A stretch of 64,000 nucleotides of DNA from Lepeophtheirus salmonis (GCF_016086655.4 NC_052137.2:34120007-34184006); one strand, 5' to 3'. Positions 1-11,914 are shown, numbered from the stretch's first letter. Numbers and translations are program-made. The notes: generated by a model not told the origin, from the sequence alone.

Positions 1-553
1 AGGCAATGTTGGCTTCCGGGCGGCAGAAGAACTGGTACCCTCTTGAGATGTTTTCCCCTGGAATGTTGTACCAGTGCTGGATGATAGTGGCTTTGGGGCC
101 TCAGTCATTGGATGACAGAAACTACAGGTGTTCCTTTCGACACCCACTCAAAAGTTGTAGTCGAGGGGGTTGGAAAAAATTTCAAAAGAGAGTTTAAAAA
201 AACTCACAAGAATAATAAAAAATTAATTCAAAAGAGTCGTGCAACGGAGGAGATGGTTTCCTTTCATTGCTGGTAACAAAAGTGGTCATTCCACCCTCAC
301 AAGGCTCTTTTCACCCACTTTTTGAATAGCTCTCTGGTCTGTCTGGTGTGAAACTTTGATATATCTTGGCTGTTTTCTTTAACTCCCCAGTACTAATTCG
401 GCCTTTTCGACAGAGTCCTTCTTCCTCTCCAACGTTTCAGACTTGCTGACAGCATAGATGGTGATCCTGGAGACGTCCAACTACTTCGAGTGCGCGAATG
501 GAAGTTCGTCATCATGTTCAAGTGACATTATCTCGACTCGTACGTAAGGTAGA
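1..553 (-). pseudogene. Tc1/mariner transposase relic, internally deleted (copy 1)
   Basis: Read on the minus strand this is a decayed transposase. A helix-turn-helix segment with DVSRITIYAV lies near 447-477, and the third catalytic block survives as NPLDYNF near 150-173. The usual C-terminal stretch follows (IQHWYNIPGENI, toward position 1). The first and second catalytic Asp blocks are missing because the N-terminal part joins almost directly to the NPLD block. The relic at 46058-46672 on the plus strand is the same family and carries a deletion in the same place. Stops and frameshifts interrupt every frame, so no protein is expected. The window edge cuts the 3' end of the element. The short open frame on the plus strand here is only the antisense shadow. 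The superfamily call is secure; the subfamily is not. Confidence 0.75.
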
Positions 554-736
554 GAGATCAAGTTATTTTTTTTTGTAATTAATTGTTTATGCTTTAATAT
601 ATCAAATATGAATGAATTTTAATCACTCAAGATTAATTAATTATTGAATTAGCAAGGGTTCAGATTTCAATGAACAGCCAGCTATTAGAATATTGATAAA
701 TATTAATTGTGATTATTATGGTAGACAAAATTGCAA

Positions 737-1115
737 TTTCATGGCTATTCTCTTAATTCTTAAAGATGAAAATGACACAATGTTAAACGGAAAATACAAA
801 ATTTGATTTGTGAAGCCTAAATATTTTTTTTTCTATAAGAACGACACTTGAGCCATTTGATTATAACAGATTAAAAATAATAAGTTGAGCTGAAGTTCCA
901 AAATGAAATTTCTGATCATAATTGGTAATGAATGGAAAAACATCTAAAAATTGAATTTGGAAACCTTCAAAATATGATAAATTATCCAGAAATTGGGTAA
1001 ACATATAATTTTATTTCATGGTAGTACAAATTTGCTAAAAATTTCAATCGTCGAATTTAAAACTTTGATTTTTGACTCACTCTAATTTAAATATATATTG
1101 TTCATACGTTTTGCT
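737..1115. repeat. Dispersed repeat family C, copy 1
   Basis: This non-coding stretch aligns along its length with 12435-12800 in the same orientation. Shared anchors include AAAATACAAAATTTGATTTG, TGGTAATGAATGG against TGTTAATGATGG, and TTCATGGTAGT. I see no open frame and could not define the ends. The type is unknown. Confidence 0.6.
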
Positions 1116-2469
1116 AAGGTACATTAATCATTTTTATTTTTTAAACGCTAGCATTTTAGAAAAAATATAAAAAACACTTATCATGAAATAATTTTAACGT
1201 CTGTAGATTTTTGTATGCTTTATTTATGGGACTAATTTATGACCTTATTAAACAGATCCTTTTTCTTCCTCCGTGGTTAAGAAATACAAGTGGACTAATT
1301 TTTTTTTTTTTTTTGATGGAAAGAGCAAGGTTAAAACAATTGCTCAGAATTTTTTTATTTATTAATTTATAGCCCAATATAATAAAACTAATTTCCTTTC
1401 TGAATAAAATATTCAAATATACATAATATATGAATGTGTTCATCCTGAAATTTCCCTTTAAAATCTGCCAATGAATTTTTGGGGTTTAACAAATATATTA
1501 TACTATAATAGTCTTTTTTTATGTACAAACATATTTACATACAATTGTACCACAAAGAGATGGGATATCACATTTGTCCGTTGGATCAATGGACAATGAT
1601 AAACGGCTTGAACACATTCTTCCAATCCATCTTTTTAGTGTAGACTATCAACAACTTATGACATATAACACGTATTTACATGAAAGGAGTTACTCCCATA
1701 CTCCATGAGTGTTTATCTGATTCATTTTAACAAAATGAGATACATCAAGGATCCAGTGATTTTGTAATAACTTTGTACTCCATCATTTTAAGCTATTTAA
1801 CTGTCCATCTTTTCTTTTTTTGATACATCTCATTAATGCCCCTCCTCGTCATTCATATTTAACTTTGAATGGATGAGGACTACAGAATAAAGGTATTTCA
1901 AGATATTTCCATGAATACACAAAATATATAACTTTTCTTTAATGTAAAGTTTAAAAACCAAAACAGAGATATTTGTTTTACGCTTAAGCTTATGTGCGAC
2001 CTCTCTGTACCAAATAAATACTTTTCTGTCTTTTAGTATTCATAAAAGCATACATTAATACAAATGTCTAAAAGCTTCATCAAAGTATTTTCTACTTAAT
2101 ATGTACATAACTGTAAAATTTTTAAGCCATAATGGATTTTCTTGGTTTTGTGTGAAATTTTAATGCTTACTGTTCACACCATATGTAATACAAGGGTTGT
2201 TTCAGATCTAACTCAGGCAATCCATAATGACGTCATTTATATGGTTTCTTTTCCTCATTTTCAAAAGAGTAAAAAAATATTTATCATGTTTAACTAAATC
2301 TCAATTATTCGTTCTGAGGGGGAAAAAGTCCCTATATTACAAGTCCTAGTAGAATCCAAAGTCTTTAATATCAGTTATTGAGTATAGTCTCAAGCCTTTG
2401 TTTGTATTAGTTGTAGATAAAGTAAATACTTCACTTTTTATTGATTTGATAAAAAGTTGCCTGCAATAA
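1116..2469. other. No gene seen
   Basis: AT-rich sequence with homopolymer T tracts and one TGACGTCA palindrome at about 2229. No coding signal was recognised. The short minus-strand open frames have no family resemblance. Confidence 0.5.
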
Positions 2470-2504
2470 TATTTACCTCCTTGGCAATCAAAACAGTTCT
2501 TATA

Positions 2505-3384
2505 CAGGCGTGTGCGTCTAAAACTGAAGACTCCTTTAAATTTTACATCATGCACATATTCGTGATTTTATTGAGTTGAAACCAGTTTATACTTTTGAGG
2601 CAAGGGTCTTGACTAGCTATAAACAAAACTCCATCAAAATCTAAATAGTAACAGTGAAACAAGAGCCGATAAAATGGAGGGACATCGAGTAGCAATTTTG
2701 GAACTTTCTGGGCGGGGAAAAACTCCCACTGAAATTGCCAAGGTTGTGAACTGCAGCCGCACCAACGTTTACAAAGGGACTCCTGAGGCGACCACAATAT
2801 CTAAGTCAAGGCCTCGAAGGTCGGACGAAATGGTTGCTGTCGTAAAATAGTATATCGAGGACAAGAGAGGCAAGGTCACCGTCAGTGTCCTCTCCAGAGA
2901 GTTCAACATCAGCAGAAGTACCATGGACGGTCTTGTTAAGAAATATCTTGGCCTTTGGGTCTACAAGATAATCCCTCATCAATTACTCAAGCCTGTAGAC
3001 AAGGAAAAACTCCTCGCAAGGTCGAAGATTATTCTCAACATGCTTAAGAAAAAGGGCCTCACTCGCCTGATTGTTCGCCGCTTGACTTCGTAGTGTTTGG
3101 GCGTTTAAAGGGGATGCTGTCGGGAGTCTAATACAAGTCCAAGGACTAGTTGAAGTCTGCCCTCAAGAATGCCAGAGCCTACCTCCATCGAAGTCATGCA
3201 GCAAGTTCCGGTCCAGGCTGGATTTGGTAGTGGAGAATGTGGGCGACCATATTGAATAGACATGTGTCTAAAACTCTCATCTTTCATGTTAAATAAATTA
3301 ATTCGTCGACCACTTAAAAAATTACATAATTATTTAACTATTTTTAACCATTTCAGAGTGTTCAGTTTTAGATGCGCACACATG
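2505..3384 (+). mobile_element. Mariner-type element with both TIRs and TA duplication
   Basis: The element starts CAGGCGTGTGCGTCTAAAAC and ends with an inverted copy of that sequence. Over 28 bp the two ends match at 23 positions, including a perfect TCTAAAACTGAA block. TA flanks it at 2503-2504 and 3385-3386. At 880 bp it is shorter than a full mariner (about 1.3 kb) because the catalytic part of the transposase is deleted. It sits inside an older mariner, so it is the younger of the two. Confidence 0.85.
2674..3259 (+). pseudogene. Mariner transposase, core-deleted, in the 2505-3384 element
   Basis: The frame opens with ATG at 2674 (MEGHRVAILELSGRGKTP), 170 bp inside the left terminus, which is where a mariner transposase starts. 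The first helix-turn-helix (EIAKVVNCSRTNVY) and the second DNA-binding motif (REFNISRSTM) are clear. An in-frame TAG stops it at codon 59, but the frame then continues open to 3091 (LARSKIILNMLKKKG). After that all three catalytic Asp blocks are missing. The C-terminal tail returns after frameshifts (SALKNA, then CSKFRSRLDLVVENVG) and ends at a TAG at 3257. The protein could bind the ends but could not cut, even if read through. It may have been mobilised in trans. Confidence 0.8.
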
Positions 3385-4384
3385 TATGACGGTCGAAACT
3401 GACGATTTTCATTATTTTATCCACATTTTTGTCCATTGTCTTCCAGACTGTAGTGTATCTTTGACATCTAAATTAATGGAACGGAATCGAGAGTTACAGT
3501 ATCTGGACCATCAACACTATTAAAATTTTCAACCGTCTGGCTTGCGTTTTCGCCTTTATCGAAGAAAAGCTTAAAAATATGACGCATTTCCTTTTGCTGT
3601 TGTCCATCTTTGACGTGTGCTCTAACCAATCAAAGAATCACGAAACTGTTTGGAAAGTTTGTTTTGTGCGAACTCTTATCTTTCTAAAACCATCCATTGT
3701 AAACTGATCCCACTAATACAATATGAGATACACATTAATTAAGGCATCTATCGGAAAAATAATGGATTGTCTTTTACTTAACCTATTATGCTCAAATATT
3801 TAAATATTTTTATCGAGGCCTCATATTTCTTTCAAACTCATTACAGGTCCATAATTACTTATATGTTGATTTGAGAATATAGGATTTCTTGAGTCGAGTA
3901 TAAATAAAAAGTTAAGCCCACGTATCAAATCTCAATTGTTACGTAGTATATCACTCATCGTTATATTTTGCTACTTAGCTTGCTTCGAATTGAGTTTTTA
4001 CTCTATAAAAAATATATATTTTTTAAACGATATGAATGTCATAAAATTTGTAGCCGAAAAATTAAGTTTTGGCTATCGAGTCCAAGTCAATTCTCGAGTC
4101 TTTGATTTTGAGGCCAATTCAAGTCTTAAGTTTAAACACATTTAACCTTAATTACAGACTAACATAAAAAGGAAAATTATTTGCATTATAGTATAGATGT
4201 AAAAAATATCACCTTAGACGAGTGCAATTCTTTTTGTATTTGAAACCTCAAAAGGTTTTTTTTATTCTACAATGTAATTATCACGAATTTTTAATTTTTG
4301 AGAAAGAAACATGTAAATATAATTGAGTTCCTGAATAATGGAGAATAACACAAGTATTTTTATAAGTAGTGATGTAAATAGTTT

Positions 4385-4625
4385 TTTAGCTGGTCGTTTT
4401 ATTTAGAATTGGTAATTTGTAAAATGAATTTTCTTTTCCTTAGCTATAGTCATTATTATTCCAATCCTATGTACAAAACTTGATTGATTATTTGTGCGTG
4501 CTCACAGAAGATGAAGACTAACCCTGAAGATTTATTACAGAGCTACAATTTTAAGTCTTTGTTGGACTCAGAGTAGAATTTAGGGTCGACATCGGTATAA
4601 TTCTGATGGTCGAGCTTTGAAAAAT
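4385..4625 (+). repeat. Dispersed repeat family A, copy 1
   Basis: It carries the 5' part of family A (AGCTGGTC, TTCCTTAGCTATAGTCATT) and the middle part (TAACCCTGAAGATTT, GTCTTTGTTGGACTCAGAGT). The 3' hairpin region is absent; the copy ends where the transposon-derived pseudogene begins. Family A has about 13 full or partial copies in this window. Confidence 0.7.
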
Positions 4626-4729
4626 TATCATTAAATAAAACATGTTTCATTACAATATAATCAAATAATAAGCAAAGGAAGTTTAGATATAAAAGAAGCT
4701 GGAGTCGTTATGGATTAAGTCTAATTGTT

Positions 4730-5640
4730 TTGGAAAAGGTGCAACTTACCAAGGATAATAGAATTACAATCATTGATAGAGGAGAAATTTCGATAAGAAT
4801 GGTCACTTTCCTGATTGCAGCAACAATTAAAGCTGTTGGAGGAGAAATGAAGGATTTTGTTCTTTCAAAGCCATCAACAGCCAGAGCACGGGAGGAAACA
4901 CGCACAAATATTTACAAAGAAATAAAAGACTCTTTCAGAGTAGTAACATCCAAGTCACCATGGGGAATAACATTTCATTGGGATTCCAAAATGATATCAA
5001 GTATAGAGAGATTGGCAATAGTTGCAACTTCTGCCTCTGTTTCTGAAAAAAATATAGGCTATCCCCGTAATTGAAAGAGCAACTGGTGGACTACAGGCTA
5101 ATGCTATAAGCAAGTAAAATATAAAAGAAATTGTAGCAGTTATGTCATTTGATACAAAATCCTCAAATATTGGAGTTCCTGAAGGAGCATGTCTTCCTAT
5201 TGAAAGAGCTCTAGAAAACCATATTCTTCATTTAGCATGTAGGCATAATATTGGAGAATTAATAATTAAATCTGTACGGCTGTCTATTTTTGGTAAGAAT
5301 ATAAGTGCAGAATATCCGGTGTTCGTGGAGCCTTCAAAAAAATAAGGTGTTATAAATATAATAATCTGCGACAACTTTATATTTTGAAGACGATTCAGTT
5401 TTGAGCATCAAGAGAGATCAAGAGAACGAGTTATATAATTTATTACTTATTATCAAATCATTTCACCGAGATGATTATTTGGAGTATATAGAGCTAAATA
5501 TGGCTTTACTAGGAACCCCATCAGAGTTAAGAAATGTTAGAAAAACAGGGGCGGTTCATGGAGCTCGTTTTATGGTATGTCAACTCTAGGCAAGTAAAAC
5601 AATTTTGTACAATGAACAACTAAACTACAGGAATGAAACT
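4730..5640 (+). pseudogene. Broken gene of a transposon-derived RNase-H-like family
   Basis: Three consecutive open segments in different frames form one protein. 4730-5074 ends with TFHWDSKMI and ERLAIVATSASVSEK. 5142-5345 contains SFDTKSSNIGVPEGAC and HLACRHNIGELI. 5401-5589 contains HRDDYLEYIELNMALLG and GAVHGARFMVCQL. I recall an unnamed arthropod and cnidarian family with the same order of motifs (HWDGK, FDTTASNTG, GAC, CRHH, DDY, H-ARWM). I regard it as transposon-derived and perhaps related to hAT, given the C-x-x-H-like CRHN motif. The family name is uncertain. At least two frameshifts and internal stops break it, including one between the HWDSK block and the FDTKSSN block near 5075-5140. 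It follows a family A copy directly. It is not a functional gene. Confidence 0.5.
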
Positions 5641-6280
5641 ATGAATGACGTGACGGGGCTCTGGGGTTTTAACTAACAGGTTGCAAAAAATAGCTCATCC
5701 TTCTATACATTCTCATATAAAAAAATGTGAGAAAATTGACCGATTCTAGGCCTTAAATTTCATGGGCTGAGAGCTGGCTGAATTTTACATGTATTTATAT
5801 AATTTTTTTATTGAAAGTTAGGTATAGATAAGCCTCACAATAAAAGAGTACAGGTTTTTATAATACAAAAATATTTTGTATTTTTGGCCACTCTAGGGAC
5901 CACGTTAATGTTCGGTCCTATTTTTAACAGTATTATATATTATCAACTGCTAAATAGGAAAGAACCTACAAGTACAACTCTATGGAAACAGTGGGATAGT
6001 TGTTTTGATTTAAATAGATATTTACCTAAGCTTATTAAGTCGTCCAATAGGATGTGGGGGTTGTCCGAGAAATTCATTTAAACGCCTACTAATTTAACAA
6101 AGTCATCATTCTCGTACCTTACATTATCATCTTTCATAATATATTGTATGATTTACATAATTCGTCCCTAAAGTACACCTATCTATGCATGGGGAATTTG
6201 ATAATTATTTGTACAAGTGATGGGGGAACAACGAAAATCAGAGCTAACATATTGCATGGGTTTGTTAGTTTTTAGTTAGA
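5641..6280. other. No gene seen
   Basis: AT-rich sequence. A 65-codon plus-strand open frame (5884-6081) has no recognisable family and sits in sequence with no other coding signal, so I treat it as chance. Confidence 0.4.
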
Positions 6281-6424
6281 ATGGATGAATCGGAATTTGC
6301 TCAAATAAATACATTCAAATATCCTCAACAACAACTACAAAATAATGATAATAATAGTAATCCAATTGGTACTCCTTGTCCCTCTCCCCTCGTGCCCCAT
6401 TCTCATATGAACAAAAACCTTAAT
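6281..6424 (+). CDS. Possible short 5' exon or micro-ORF, Asn/Gln-rich
   Basis: An ATG in fair context (TTAGAATGG) opens a 47-codon frame: MDESEFAQINTFKYPQQQLQ, then an Asn-rich run (NNDNNSN), then a Pro/Ser stretch (PCPSPLVPHSH), and a TAA stop. The acidic start followed by Gln/Asn and Pro/Ser runs resembles the disordered N-terminus of a eukaryotic regulatory protein. It is unlike the Phe/Lys/Ile-rich noise frames around it. A good donor-like GTAAGT lies at 6450-6455, but after the stop. A donor inside the frame (ATTG/GTACTC near 6394) is possible. I cannot find a partner exon and cannot name a family. Confidence 0.22.
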
Positions 6425-6704
6425 TAAAACTCATTCTTCCTTTGCAAATGTAAGTATCTTTGTGTTTATAGTTGAATAAATCAAAATACATGGATAGTTA
6501 GAAAAAAAGAAGAGAAGAATACCTATGATTTGAATACTTTTCATTTATGGTTCGATTATACTTATACAAATGTAAATTGTAATTTAAGATTAGGTATGTT
6601 TCATTATGATCATCTTTACCTTTACCTATGTAACATAATCAAAAAAAGAAGAAAAGCTTCTCTCTCTCTTTTTTTTTTTGATTAGCCTTAATTCTTCCGT
6701 TTAT

Positions 6705-7265
6705 CAGGGGAGTCCGCTAGATTATATATATTTTTTTTTTTGATGGGGGCTTTGTTTATAGAATTTTTTTGAAAAAAAAAAATCCGTTTTTTGGAAAAAT
6801 TTCAAAAATCCATAGCTATTCACAAGAATTAAAAAAAATTTTTTTTTGAGAATTTATTCAAAAATTAAGTTCCCAATATTAAATTTTCTAGAAAAAAATT
6901 CAAAAGTTCTCAACTATTGACAAAAAGTTAATTTTTTTTTCCCAAAAAACTACAGCTGTTTACAAAAAAATTAATTTTTCGAATTTTTTTAAAAATCTAT
7001 TGCAATTCACAAAAATTGGAATTAAAAAAGAAATCCAAAAATCTGAAGCTATATTACAAATTTTTGAATAAAAAAATACATTTTCGAAATATCCATTGAT
7101 TTTTTTTGAAACTTTTTTCAAAAATTTACACCTGTTCAAAAAAAAAAAAATAGAAAAAAATTATAAGACCAATAGCTATTCAATTACAGAGAATTAAATT
7201 TTTTGGCAAAAAAAAATGAATTTTTTTTTTTTTTTTTTTAAATTTGGATTTTTTTGGGGTGAAGG
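6705..7265 (+). repeat. T-rich family H element, copy 1
   Basis: It begins CAGGGGAGTCCGCTAG, a variant of the family H terminus, then TTGATGGGGGCTTTG. About 450 bp of degenerate units follow in which TTCAAAAATCCA, CTATTCACAA and AATTAAATTTTTT recur every few tens of bases. The GC-bearing 3' terminus seen in the other copies is not clear here. A TC-rich run and T tract lie just upstream at 6659-6680. Confidence 0.55.
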
Positions 7266-7324
7266 GGCCTATAGTGAACATCACTATCCCAGTGAAAAAT
7301 GTTTAATCATTTAAATTAGTATGT

Positions 7325-7400
7325 TTCTTTAATGGGGTTTTTTTGCCTCTCGAAATGTTGAGGAGAGATAGTCCTAAAATGTTCCTTTGTACTTTAAATG
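7325..7400. repeat. Partial MITE family D end
   Basis: CCTCTCGAAATGTTG and AGATAGTCCTAAAATGTTCC match the inverted ends of the MITE at 17965-18377. Only one end was found here. Confidence 0.4.
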
Positions 7401-7677
7401 ACAAAATATAAAGTTTGAAACAAATAAATCCATGGAACCCTAGATATTTTGAAAAAGGACGACACTTTTTTCTTTTTCCACATGAGTTAATTTTTCTTTA
7501 ATGTGTACAATAAAAAATAAGAGTAAAATAAGGGCTGAACACTTTGATTTTGTTGAAGATTTCAAAAATGTAAATATACAAATTTTAGCAAAAATTTATC
7601 TTTCTCACATTTCTTTTATAAAAAATCTGAAAAAACAATTATTTTTACATTTTAAACAAAAACAATTTACTTACCAT

Positions 7678-7809
7678 TAGAGTTGAATCGGTTCTAGGAC
7701 TATTTCCCTAATAAGTTAAATTTTTTTTTCTCACTTTAAGTCTTTTCTTTTATAAATCGGTTTGATCTTTTATATCATTTAACTATTTTTTTAGACCCAT
7801 TCAACACTA
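7678..7809. mobile_element. Family G MITE, copy 1
   Basis: It starts TAGAGTTGAATCGG and ends with the inverse of TAGTGTTGAATGGG. It is 132 bp, T-rich and without coding content. Other family G copies lie at 30021, 45627, 46800 and 56437. Confidence 0.5.
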
Positions 7810-9824
7810 TTTCTCACTGATATTGTTGAATGTGTTAATTTTCCAAGAATTATTAACGAAAAATGTATATAAATTCAAGTTATGCACTATGGATCAAATA
7901 GTCGGTCCTATGGTACAAGCTAAGGGACTCTGGGCAAAAAATGGACACTCAAGGGAAGGGAAGTAGAATGTAGTTGTGCTCAATTCTGATTGGCTAAAAA
8001 TTAGAAGCTGCTCCATGTTCCTCCAGGGACACAGCCACTTTGAACAGGTTTTTATTCGGCCTAGTGAAGAGAAAAGTATAAGGGCGACTACGTCACGACA
8101 ATAACAAGAACTCATAGGCCGGTGTTAAGAACATAGTCTTTCTTGTTCTTTGATTGAATTGTTTATTTTTCCCTTAACCGCTCTTTCCCAGCAGTCCTTC
8201 AGATGCAAGCTATATTTTATTTTCTCTAAAATAAATATTAAAGGATATAAAAATGTTGAAAATAATGAATGACAGCCCGAATGTATACATTCTGTTCTCA
8301 CAACTCCAACTTTAAACTTAAGAAATCCTGTCTCTTTTAAAAAAGTAATGCTGATCGGCTGAAATGACGAAGTTAGTAAATATATCATTACAGGTATTAT
8401 TGATACAAGACCGGTAAGGACCGTTTCCATGACTGACCAATTTTATTGGACTGATAAGAATGCAGTCTTTTTAGTTATTTTTTTAGACCGTTCCAACACT
8501 TCTTAAGGACTATTTGAGTTTTATGGAACAAGATTGCTAAGAGATTCTGTACATTAACTAAGGTTTCTTTGTATTAGGTTAAAAGTAAAAGTAGTTGGGT
8601 ATTTTTATAACTCAATATATCTTGTTCATTATTGGGCACATCGGTTCATAGGATAAGGCACTTTAAATGTAGGAGTGTATACTACAAACAGTATTGGGCA
8701 GTTGTGAATTATTATATTATGGACGTATTAAAGTAAGAAATTCCCCATATATTACATTTTTACTACTTGAAATTAATTGTTATTTTAATATTAAAAAAAT
8801 TAAAATTATGAAACCTCTCTGTCGTCATAAGTCAAAGACATTTATTAATGAGCACAGCTAGGCACAATTTTTTAGAATATGATCTCAATTCAGCAGTTTT
8901 GATGGTCTAAATTAATGATATTTTTAGTTAAGGAAGGCACAATCATTGTTTTGAACCCCTAATAAACCTTGTATTGTCTGTATTGCCAAAAGAACAGTAA
9001 GTTGTAGGTTCTACAAAAATGATTTCAATTGTTTGGTTTTTTTTTTAAATTATTAATAATTCAAAAATATGTCAGTCAAATTGTTATTTGAGGCTAATCA
9101 AATACATTCCTATTTGCTACCCTCTTGTATAGGCTTTTACTGCTGTTCGGTTTCAGTACATTTTAAACCTTGGCACGGTACGTACATATTTTATAAAATC
9201 ACATATTAAATATTTATATTTATAAAATTTTTATTTTTTCAATTAATAGATTTAGATAGTGAGGTAATATTTTTAATCCATGAGTAACCTTTTATGTAAA
9301 AAATAATTGATGTATTTGTTTATACAAAAAAGGGATAATTAACAAAATGATAATATACATCCCAGTTGACAAAAACCTAGTAATCTAGTTTAGGGATAAT
9401 TTAAATAAATTTTACAATGTTAGCTTCATAATACTTCGCAACTACATGTACATCTGTATCAAGTGAAATCATTTTTTTGACGGCTGTCAATATTGTGACT
9501 TCTAATCTGTTTTGGCTATTACTGGAAAATGTAGAAAAGCTCATCTCTTTGCACAAAAATATATAAATTTATATTTTTTAGCAAAGTACATTTAAAAATG
9601 ATTTATTTCTACAGAAAATAAAATATTAAAGGATAAAATATCGAAAAAATTTGAAAAACGACATAATTCTATTAATATAAAACCTTTTACTAATATAACA
9701 TACCAAACTGTGTACTGTGAATAATGTACAACGGTTCGTACAGAGCCGAGGCTGGTTTTATCATACCAGCCTTATTATCTTACTATATATGTTATTATAA
9801 TAGGTCATAACTTTTACGAGTCTA
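7810..9824. other. No gene recognised; one family G end at about 8480-8501
   Basis: Two minus-strand open frames lie end to end here (7894-8115 and 8125-8430). Neither shows a domain, a signal peptide or a family I recognise. A single family G terminus (TTTAGACCGTTCCAACACT) ends near 8500. An 8 bp stem, AGGCTGGT/ACCAGCCT, forms a hairpin at about 9750-9773. The rest is AT-rich with no visible signal. Confidence 0.4.
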
Positions 9825-10135
9825 ATATAGTTAAGAGTTAACAAATATGAAACTTGAAGATCGGGCTCTATCTTTAATTGCTTTATTTACCAAAGCTGTC
9901 ATCATTATTTTGCCATTCTTGGAGGCATAACAACGAGATTAAAACTCTGTTCCCTTGTCCCTGTTGGTCTCAAAGTATAATTGAGGATCGACATCCCTGT
10001 AATTCCTGCCTATATTATTGCTAGATACGGAGGGGTTTTGTGTTAATTTTCTTCATTTTATTAGCTGCTCGCAGCTAATAAAATGAAATGTCATGACAGC
10101 TAAGCTGCTCTCCTAACAAACATTTTTTTAACAAT
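9825..10135 (+). repeat. Dispersed repeat family A, copy 2
   Basis: A long copy: 5' part (CCAAAGCTGTCATCATTATT), middle part (GTCTCAAAGTATAATTGAGG) and 3' part (TCATGACAGCTAAGCTGCTC). It contains the strongest form of the family's hairpin. Confidence 0.7.
10054..10085. repeat. Perfect 14 bp stem hairpin inside family A copy 2
   Basis: CATTTTATTAGCTG and its exact reverse complement are separated by the 4-base loop CTCG. The AGCTGC/GCAGCT core is shared with other A copies. Confidence 0.85.
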
Positions 10136-11914
10136 ATAAATTATTAAAAAATACATCATACAAAATTCATTAATTACATTAAATAAAACAATATAAATAA
10201 ACATTTTATTTAGTTTAAAATTAGTTACAAACATTCACAAAAAATCTAAGCCATAAATAAATAGTAAAGAAATAATTTATCAATTAAAAATACAAAGTTC
10301 CATAAGTTTATCTCTATATAAGATTAATCAAAAAATTATAACTACAACAAAGAAAAACATAAAATACCCACAAAAAAGTCAGAAATCCATCAATGGACAC
10401 CTGGTATTATTGCCCTAGTTTTAGTCCTATTGACCACCTGAAAATGTATCATTTTCGTTGCAAACAAAATCCACTCAAAAATCCAGCTTGAAGAAATATT
10501 ATATACCTTCAACACCAACATCCTGCCTCACAATTAAGTTAAGAAAAATCTTTTTGGAAACTTTAGGTAGAATAGTAAAAATTGTGGTAAGTTCACCTCC
10601 AAGTTGCTCCTTACTTCTTTTTAATAGAAGAATGTATGATTCATAAAATAACTTTTCAATGCAACTTTTTCCCTCCTTTATCGATAAACAGTCTTCAAAT
10701 TGTCAAGGTGAGCACATTAATTTAGGATTTTTTTAACATACGAGCAAGTCATATCGTTTTAATCACTGAATATAGCTTGTACACAAAATATATAGGTATG
10801 GTTATTTTTTTCTTTAAAAAACCCTTAATAAAGCTATTTCCAAAGAAGAGTCATTATATATCATGTACGACGCGTTGTATATACGTACATAAATAAATAT
10901 GTATTGTATGTTTATAATATGTAGGCATTGAACCTTAAGAAACCTTAAAATTTTTGCATGTTTTGAATAGAATTAATAAATACATAGATTTGTTTTTTTT
11001 TTAAAGAAAAAAAGTAATATTTGATCGTTTTTTGTTTGTTTTTTACAATATGTAAGTTTACAGGTTGAAAAAAGAACAAAGTGTTTAATAATTTGAATAG
11101 AAAACCATCAAAAGTGTTTTATTTTGCTTCAAGGATTTGTGTTATGGGTGTGGTTCCATGAATAATTTGGGAATAAATATTGATAGAATCTTACTCTTCT
11201 TTGTGTTTAAATGGGATATACTGTACATAAAATATCAAAAATCCACTAACATTATAAGTCCTCCTAAAAGAAATCCAAAAAAGAACTTATTTATAAATCA
11301 TAAAGAATGAAAGAAAATATACATTAAATTCGGGGATTAAAAACATATCAAATGTACAACATTAGGTTGGGTTGTTTTGAAGGGGGTTTAATCAACATTT
11401 TTGAATTTTAAAATCTGGATGGGGAAATGTTGGTTATTTATATATGTTGTGTACAAGTTGAGATTTTGAATCAATTGTGACAAAAAAAAAATGAAATGGT
11501 GTATTTTAACTGAAGGATTTGCAGTACTTAGGATTATGATAATGTAATGGTTAAATATTCTATTAGTTGATCGATATGGTGTTACTTTTTACGTCTTTAT
11601 ATCAAATTACTAAATTAGAATGATTATGTAGCGCATTATAAAGTTCAAATTTTCACAGTTATATTACTCATCAATGCAAAATAAGCATTTAATTTAAAAA
11701 GATCAAAAATTAATGAATGTTATCAATTAATAATTGCTAAATAGTATGTTGTAATTAAATAATGGAAAATTGAAACTTGTACATTATTCTTATACAAGTT
11801 GCAACTTGTACATAAATCACAACATATACAAATGATTTGTGTAAAATATGAGACCGAGGAAGTGGTTTTCAGAGATTTCTCAGAGCATATTATACACTTT
11901 TAAAATTTTTATCT
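10136..11914. other. No gene seen
   Basis: AT-rich sequence. The 62-codon frame at 10458-10646 has no family resemblance, and I could not recognise any repeat. Confidence 0.45.

Larger units (their letters stand above)
2470..3783 (-). pseudogene. Older mariner relic split by a nested mariner
   Basis: Two blocks, 2470-2502 and 3387-3783, belong to one minus-strand mariner. The right block keeps a terminal inverted repeat ending at a TA (3784-3785). It reads as a degraded N-terminal half with DKGENASQTVENFN and SVDGPDTVT, and then the second helix-turn-helix region (FDVKDT, DKIMKIV). The relic at 36107-36597 reads straight through the point where this copy is broken: its CTCCTTGGGAGTCAAAAC matches 2475-2493 here, and its TATGACGGTCGG matches 3385 onward. 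The break is therefore the insertion of the element at 2505-3384. The catalytic domain is absent. The left end of the old element is not clear. Confidence 0.75.

Noticed and set aside
4708..4905. Minus-strand frame opposite the 4730-5640 relic
   Set aside because: It is the antisense shadow of the plus-strand coding segment, which has the recognisable motifs.
8125..8430. 101-codon minus frame with a hydrophobic start
   Set aside because: No recognised domain, and composition is close to the background. Not called, though not excluded.
9750..9773. Hairpin AGGCTGGT..ACCAGCCT considered as a terminator
   Set aside because: Rho-independent terminators are a bacterial feature; the rest of the window is clearly eukaryotic, so this is just an inverted repeat.
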